A DNA stretch of 64,000 nucleotides from Litorimonas sp051251645 (GTDB lineage: Bacteria > Pseudomonadota > Alphaproteobacteria > Caulobacterales > Maricaulaceae), in assembly GCA_051251645.1 (NCBI GenBank), contig JBPOEY010000005.1:1-64000 (forward strand), read 5' to 3'. The position numbers and the translations under genes are program-made. Positions 60,481 through 64,000 of this stretch are shown piece after piece; within the stretch, counting starts at the first letter, position 1, and each line of letters opens with the position of its first letter. The notes under the pieces are model-generated. The model had not been told where the DNA came from. It searched no databases and worked only from the letters and a program-made list of their open reading frames with translations.

Positions 60481-62355
60481 ATGCGCCTCCCATTCATCGC
60501 GGCGACAATTTTAGCACTTTCGAGCTGCACTCATAGCCTTGAGGTGGCGAGTGAAAGCGAGACCTCAAAACTACGAATGACCGGAATGGTCTCCGTTGCG
60601 GACCAATCAAACTTTCCGGGGGACCTGTTTGTCAGCGTGAATGGAATAGAGCAGACAATTCGGGCGGACGGTCAATTCTCTATACGGATTGCCGATCAGG
60701 ATGTTTACCAGCTTAAACTCTCTGGGTCTGGTGTTTTTGATAGTCTTCACACATTTTCCCAGGCTGAGTTGATCAGAAATGACGGTGTCATATCGGTCCC
60801 GCCAATCATTCTGGTAGAGAAGAAAGCCGGACGAAGGCTTCTGACCTTTGGCGGCGATGCCATGATGGGGCGTCGATATCTTGATCCAAGATGGAATGAA
60901 GAGCCGCTCATTCAGGACGAAACCCGACTTAAAGATATGAAATCTATTCTATCGGAGATGAAGCCATATTTTGAGATCGCTGATTATTCTTCGATTAATC
61001 TTGAAACAATTCTCGCCGAAACAGAGCTTGATAAATCGGCTCCAAAAAGCGTCGTGTTCTATACACATCCGGACATTATCGGCGCATTGGAGTGGATGGG
61101 CGTGGACTATGTCTCCCTCGGCAATAACCATACATATGATTATTTAGATATCGGTCTTGAATCGACCTTGGAATATTTAGAGAGTTCTAATTTAGCCTAT
61201 TCGGGGGCTGGTCGAGATGAAAAAGAAGCTCTTGAACCGAGTGTCAGGATTGTTGATGGTCTTCCGGTTTCGACTTGGGGGTATGTCGGATGGGCAGGTA
61301 ACGTCGATCCTAATCAAGTCGCGGAACAGAGTAAGGCGGGTGCAGCCTATGGGTCTGAGGCGAATTTCCGTAGCTCTCTAGCGGGTGAGACGAAACCGGA
61401 CCCGATTGACATCGTGCAATATCATGGGTCTCGGGAATATAGCGAAGGCCCAAGTGAAAGTACAGAAACCCGCTTAAAGATGGCGATTGATCTCGGGGCT
61501 GACCTTGCGATCGGGCATCACCCCCATGTCGCGCAGGGGTTTGAACTCTATAAAGATAAGTTGATTGCTTATTCCTTGGGTAACTTCGCGTTCGACCAAT
61601 TCTTTTATTCCACTCACGCGGCCATAGCTCTGAATGTTTGGATGGACGGCGACCAATTTTATAGAGCTGAAATCGTGCCGCTTCATATCAAAGGGTATAG
61701 ACCGCTTCCTGCCACAAATTCTGTGCGGACATATGTGTTGGATCGTATGATCCGATTATCCAAAGCGCACGGTACGATCATCAGTCGTTCTGGTGGACAT
61801 GCTGTGGTGCACGGCGATCAAACAGAAACCCCTCTGTCTCCGTCCGGTCGAACGGATATTTTGTTTGTGGGGGACTTTGAGAGCAACACAGCGTTCGGGA
61901 TAGAGGAGCGGAACTGGATGGCTGAGAATGCGACGTTCGAACCAACGAGAGAGGCCCGAACCGGTCGTTATGCTCTAAAAGTTAAGCCCATAGAAAAAGG
62001 AAAAGCTGTCACCTTTGGTCAAAAGACATTTATGCGCGTGTATCCTGCCGACCGGATGCGATGGCAAGGATATGTTAAAGGGCCCATAGGCACGTCGATT
62101 ACGCCCCATGTCCAATATAGACCCAAAGGGATGAACCGATATAAAGCTTTAGACCAAGCTCCCCGCGAACCGCTGAGTACATTCGAAATTACGCATGATG
62201 GTTGGCATCATATTGCCGTAGATTTTGATGCGGAATCCTGGAAAAATAACCCCTCACGGATACTTCTGAATATTGAGGGTGTGACCGGTCCGCTAAAGTT
62301 TGACGATATTGAAATCGTTCCAACTGGCGCGCCCCATGAAGGCATGGCGCAATAA
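60481..62355 (+). CDS. CapA-like lipoprotein with metallophosphatase-fold domain
   Basis: A 624-aa predicted lipoprotein; the signal ends in LALSSC. A beta domain (about residues 30-115) is followed by a CapA/PGA_cap-type domain with FGGDAMMGR, SINLETIL, SLGNNHTYDY, GHHPHVAQG and YSLGNFAFDQFF, which define the fold and its metal residues. The last 170 residues form a beta-sandwich-like module (DFESNTAFGIEERNWM). AAAGGAG precedes the start. CapA-type proteins handle poly-gamma-glutamate, so this may process an extracellular D-glutamyl polymer; this is inferred from family and context. Confidence 0.87.
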   Translation: MRLPFIAATILALSSCTHSLEVASESETSKLRMTGMVSVADQSNFPGDLFVSVNGIEQTIRADGQFSIRIADQDVYQLKLSGSGVFDSLHTFSQAELIRNDGVISVPPIILVEKKAGRRLLTFGGDAMMGRRYLDPRWNEEPLIQDETRLKDMKSILSEMKPYFEIADYSSINLETILAETELDKSAPKSVVFYTHPDIIGALEWMGVDYVSLGNNHTYDYLDIGLESTLEYLESSNLAYSGAGRDEKEALEPSVRIVDGLPVSTWGYVGWAGNVDPNQVAEQSKAGAAYGSEANFRSSLAGETKPDPIDIVQYHGSREYSEGPSESTETRLKMAIDLGADLAIGHHPHVAQGFELYKDKLIAYSLGNFAFDQFFYSTHAAIALNVWMDGDQFYRAEIVPLHIKGYRPLPATNSVRTYVLDRMIRLSKAHGTIISRSGGHAVVHGDQTETPLSPSGRTDILFVGDFESNTAFGIEERNWMAENATFEPTREARTGRYALKVKPIEKGKAVTFGQKTFMRVYPADRMRWQGYVKGPIGTSITPHVQYRPKGMNRYKALDQAPREPLSTFEITHDGWHHIAVDFDAESWKNNPSRILLNIEGVTGPLKFDDIEIVPTGAPHEGMAQ

Positions 62356-62522
62356 ACCAAATAGCGTGTCGTCAATTTAAACCTGTCAAACTTACGTCAG
62401 TCTTCGAAACCGACGTCCCTTAGCCCAATTCCAAATCTGTCTCATGGGTGTGGGCGTCATAGCGCCCCCCAATTCGTCAGATATGCCCCATGTCACCTTA
62501 GACCGATCTGTGTCCCCAAGGA

Positions 62523-64000
62523 TTATGTCTTCTTTTTTCGTGTGCTTTTCCGCTCACCCTTTTTGACGCCGCCTTTTGATTTCAGGGCGGCGGCGCGGGC
62601 GAGTTTTTTCTTATGCGGTTTTTTGGGTTTCTCCGCGCTCGAAAAATCGCCATCCGTCGTTTTACGAGGCTTACGGTTTAGTCGAGCGTCATCGGATTCC
62701 GGTGATCTCTTCGAGGCCGGTTTTTCGCGCGACGTCTGTTCGTCCTGACGGGTATTCGATGAGGGATCGCGATCTTCGTAAGGTTTCTTTTTCTTGTCCG
62801 CGTAGGTCTTTTCACCGCGAGGTTTGCGCGGGCCATCATCATAGGATTTGCGGCTCTGCCCGCCGCCTTCTGATCGCTGTGATAAATTGGGTTGTCCATC
62901 GACAGTCGACACGGTGATCGCGCCTTCGATTTTCATGCCGGGGCCAATTGTCTTTAAAAAGCGGTCAACACCCTGGGGCGCGACTTCGACAAAGGTTTCC
63001 TTGTCGATGATTTTGATCGCGCCAATTTCGCCTTTTTTCAAGCCGCCCGATTTCAGGAGCATCGGCAAAATCCATTTCGGCTCGGCTTTTTGCTTCCGGC
63101 CAATATTCAGGGAGAACCATACGCCATCACTAAAGTCATCTCTCGGTCCGGATGAGCGGGTGTCGCGGTCCGGTCCATTACGACCGGGTTTGCTGGGCTT
63201 GTGATTGGCCGGCAGCAGGTTCTCCGGCGCGGACTGTCCGGCGCGGTACTGACGGATAAAGGCTGTTGCGATATGCTCTGGGGAATGGGCTTTGAGCAAG
63301 CGCACAGCCAAGGTGCGCTCTTGATCGGTGACCTCTGTGTCGAGTGTCATATTCGACAGAAGACGCTCATTATCCTTGGCGATAATGGACTCCGCGCTGG
63401 GCGCTTCACACCATTCGGCCGTGATGTTCGCATCCTGCAAGAGGCGCTCCGCATTGCGGCGACGGTTTGGCGTGACGATAAGAGCCGAGACGCCCTTGCG
63501 GCCCGCGCGGCCGGTTCGGCCACTCCGGTGTAAAAGCGCTTCACGGTTGCGCGGCACATCCGCATGAATGACGAGTTCCAAATCCGGAAGGTCAAGCCCG
63601 CGCGCGGCAACATCGGTCGCGACACACACTTGGGCGCGACCATCGCGCAGTGCTTGGATGGCATTGCTGCGTTCTGCTTGTGACAACTCGCCGGATAAAG
63701 TGACAACAGAGAAGCCGCGGTTATTAAACCGCTGCGTCATCCGGTTCACCGCGATCCGTGTGTCGCCGAACACGATCGCATTCTTTGCATCGTAAAAGCG
63801 CAAGATATTGATGATCGCATTTTCCTTGTCCGCTGTGGCGACGCTCATCGCTTTATAGTCGATATCCACGTGCTGCTTGGCTTCGGCGGCGGTGTTCACC
63901 CGCACGGCACTACGTTGATATTTCTTCGTCATGCCCAAAATTGACTTGGGGACTGTGGCCGAGAACATCAGGGTCCGGCGATCTTCCGGCGCGGCGTTCA
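62523..64000 (-). CDS. DEAD-box RNA helicase, C-terminal part (runs off window)
   Basis: The gene is open to the window edge; only its C-terminal ~490 codons are seen. Motif III (LMFSATVPK), motif IV-V (VCVATDVAARGLDLPD) and motif VI (HRSGRTGRAGRKG) are present. A DbpA-like RNA-binding domain (LKKGEIGAIKIIDKETFVEV) follows, then a Lys/Arg/Pro-rich low-complexity tail. It resembles DeaD/CsdA- or RhlE-type helicases used in ribosome assembly and cold response. The N-terminal half with motif I and DEAD is outside. Confidence 0.93.
   Translation of the reverse strand, partial: NAAPEDRRTLMFSATVPKSILGMTKKYQRSAVRVNTAAEAKQHVDIDYKAMSVATADKENAIINILRFYDAKNAIVFGDTRIAVNRMTQRFNNRGFSVVTLSGELSQAERSNAIQALRDGRAQVCVATDVAARGLDLPDLELVIHADVPRNREALLHRSGRTGRAGRKGVSALIVTPNRRRNAERLLQDANITAEWCEAPSAESIIAKDNERLLSNMTLDTEVTDQERTLAVRLLKAHSPEHIATAFIRQYRAGQSAPENLLPANHKPSKPGRNGPDRDTRSSGPRDDFSDGVWFSLNIGRKQKAEPKWILPMLLKSGGLKKGEIGAIKIIDKETFVEVAPQGVDRFLKTIGPGMKIEGAITVSTVDGQPNLSQRSEGGGQSRKSYDDGPRKPRGEKTYADKKKKPYEDRDPSSNTRQDEQTSREKPASKRSPESDDARLNRKPRKTTDGDFSSAEKPKKPHKKKLARAAALKSKGGVKKGERKSTRKKKT

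Noticed and set aside
62523..62917. Plus-strand frames opposite the helicase tail
   Set aside because: They are shadows of the Lys/Arg-rich low-complexity tail.

Overview
The window looks like chromosomal DNA of a marine-type alphaproteobacterium. The evidence is a GcrA cell-cycle regulator, an initiator tRNA with the alphaproteobacterial A-G-G/C-C-T anticodon-stem pattern, a BigR/SqrR-type sulfide regulator with Blh-like genes, and several large TonB-dependent receptors paired with secreted peptidases. A Caulobacterales or Maricaulales/Hyphomonadaceae-like host is my inference; no 16S gene is present to settle it.

Layout. 1-1264: the 3' third of a 23S rRNA gene, the 5S gene and the rrn terminator. 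1349-3673 (-): a lipoprotein and a secreted HEFGH metallopeptidase. 3901-4009: tRNA-fMet with its own terminator. 4122-7549: a compact, relatively A/T-rich islet of four genes that reads as an undescribed RiPP-type peptide-modification locus. It has a 79-aa candidate precursor, an M29-aminopeptidase-like enzyme and a SAM methyltransferase on the minus strand, and divergently an HExxH protein resembling the alpha-ketoglutarate HExxH peptide hydroxylase family. 7597-10482: a small RecD/Dda-like helicase, an endonuclease III-like gene broken by one in-frame TAA, and argF. 10542-16185: a sulfide/persulfide island (two YeeE/YedE half-transporters, BigR-like repressor with a perfect operator, persulfide dioxygenase-like MBL protein, DUF442 phosphatase/sulfurtransferase-like protein, SulP permease, YeiH-like exporter). 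16381-24494: ggt, a sensor kinase, gcrA, an ABC-2 permease, argD, a methyltransferase, an EamA transporter and a YdcH-like protein.

24572-28940: Kdo synthesis (kdsA, kdsD, kdsB) with a histidine-phosphatase-family gene where a Kdo8P phosphatase would be expected, and a RibD-like protein with its two domains in reversed order. 29067-35486: ald with a divergent Lrp-type regulator, an ATP-grasp protein and an SbcCD/YhaNO-like pair. 35605-44223: S9 peptidase, a TonB receptor and a CHASE4 hybrid kinase. 44403-49043: mmsA and glutathione-dependent formaldehyde oxidation (frmA, VOC protein, fghA), interrupted by an unrecognised A/T-rich gene. 49274-62355: a coherent catabolic locus (DUF885 peptidase, LysR regulator, TonB receptor, DadA-like oxidase, M14 peptidase, D-aminoacylase, glutamate/dicarboxylate symporter, CapA-like lipoprotein) that suggests uptake and use of D-amino-acid-containing peptides or polymers. 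62523-64000: a DEAD-box RNA helicase that runs off the window.

The most exciting candidate is the 4122-7549 peptide-modification locus. The CapA/D-aminoacylase/TonB locus, the domain-swapped RibD-like protein and the possible stand-in for KdsC come next. All functional statements rest on reading motifs and gene order; no database search was run.
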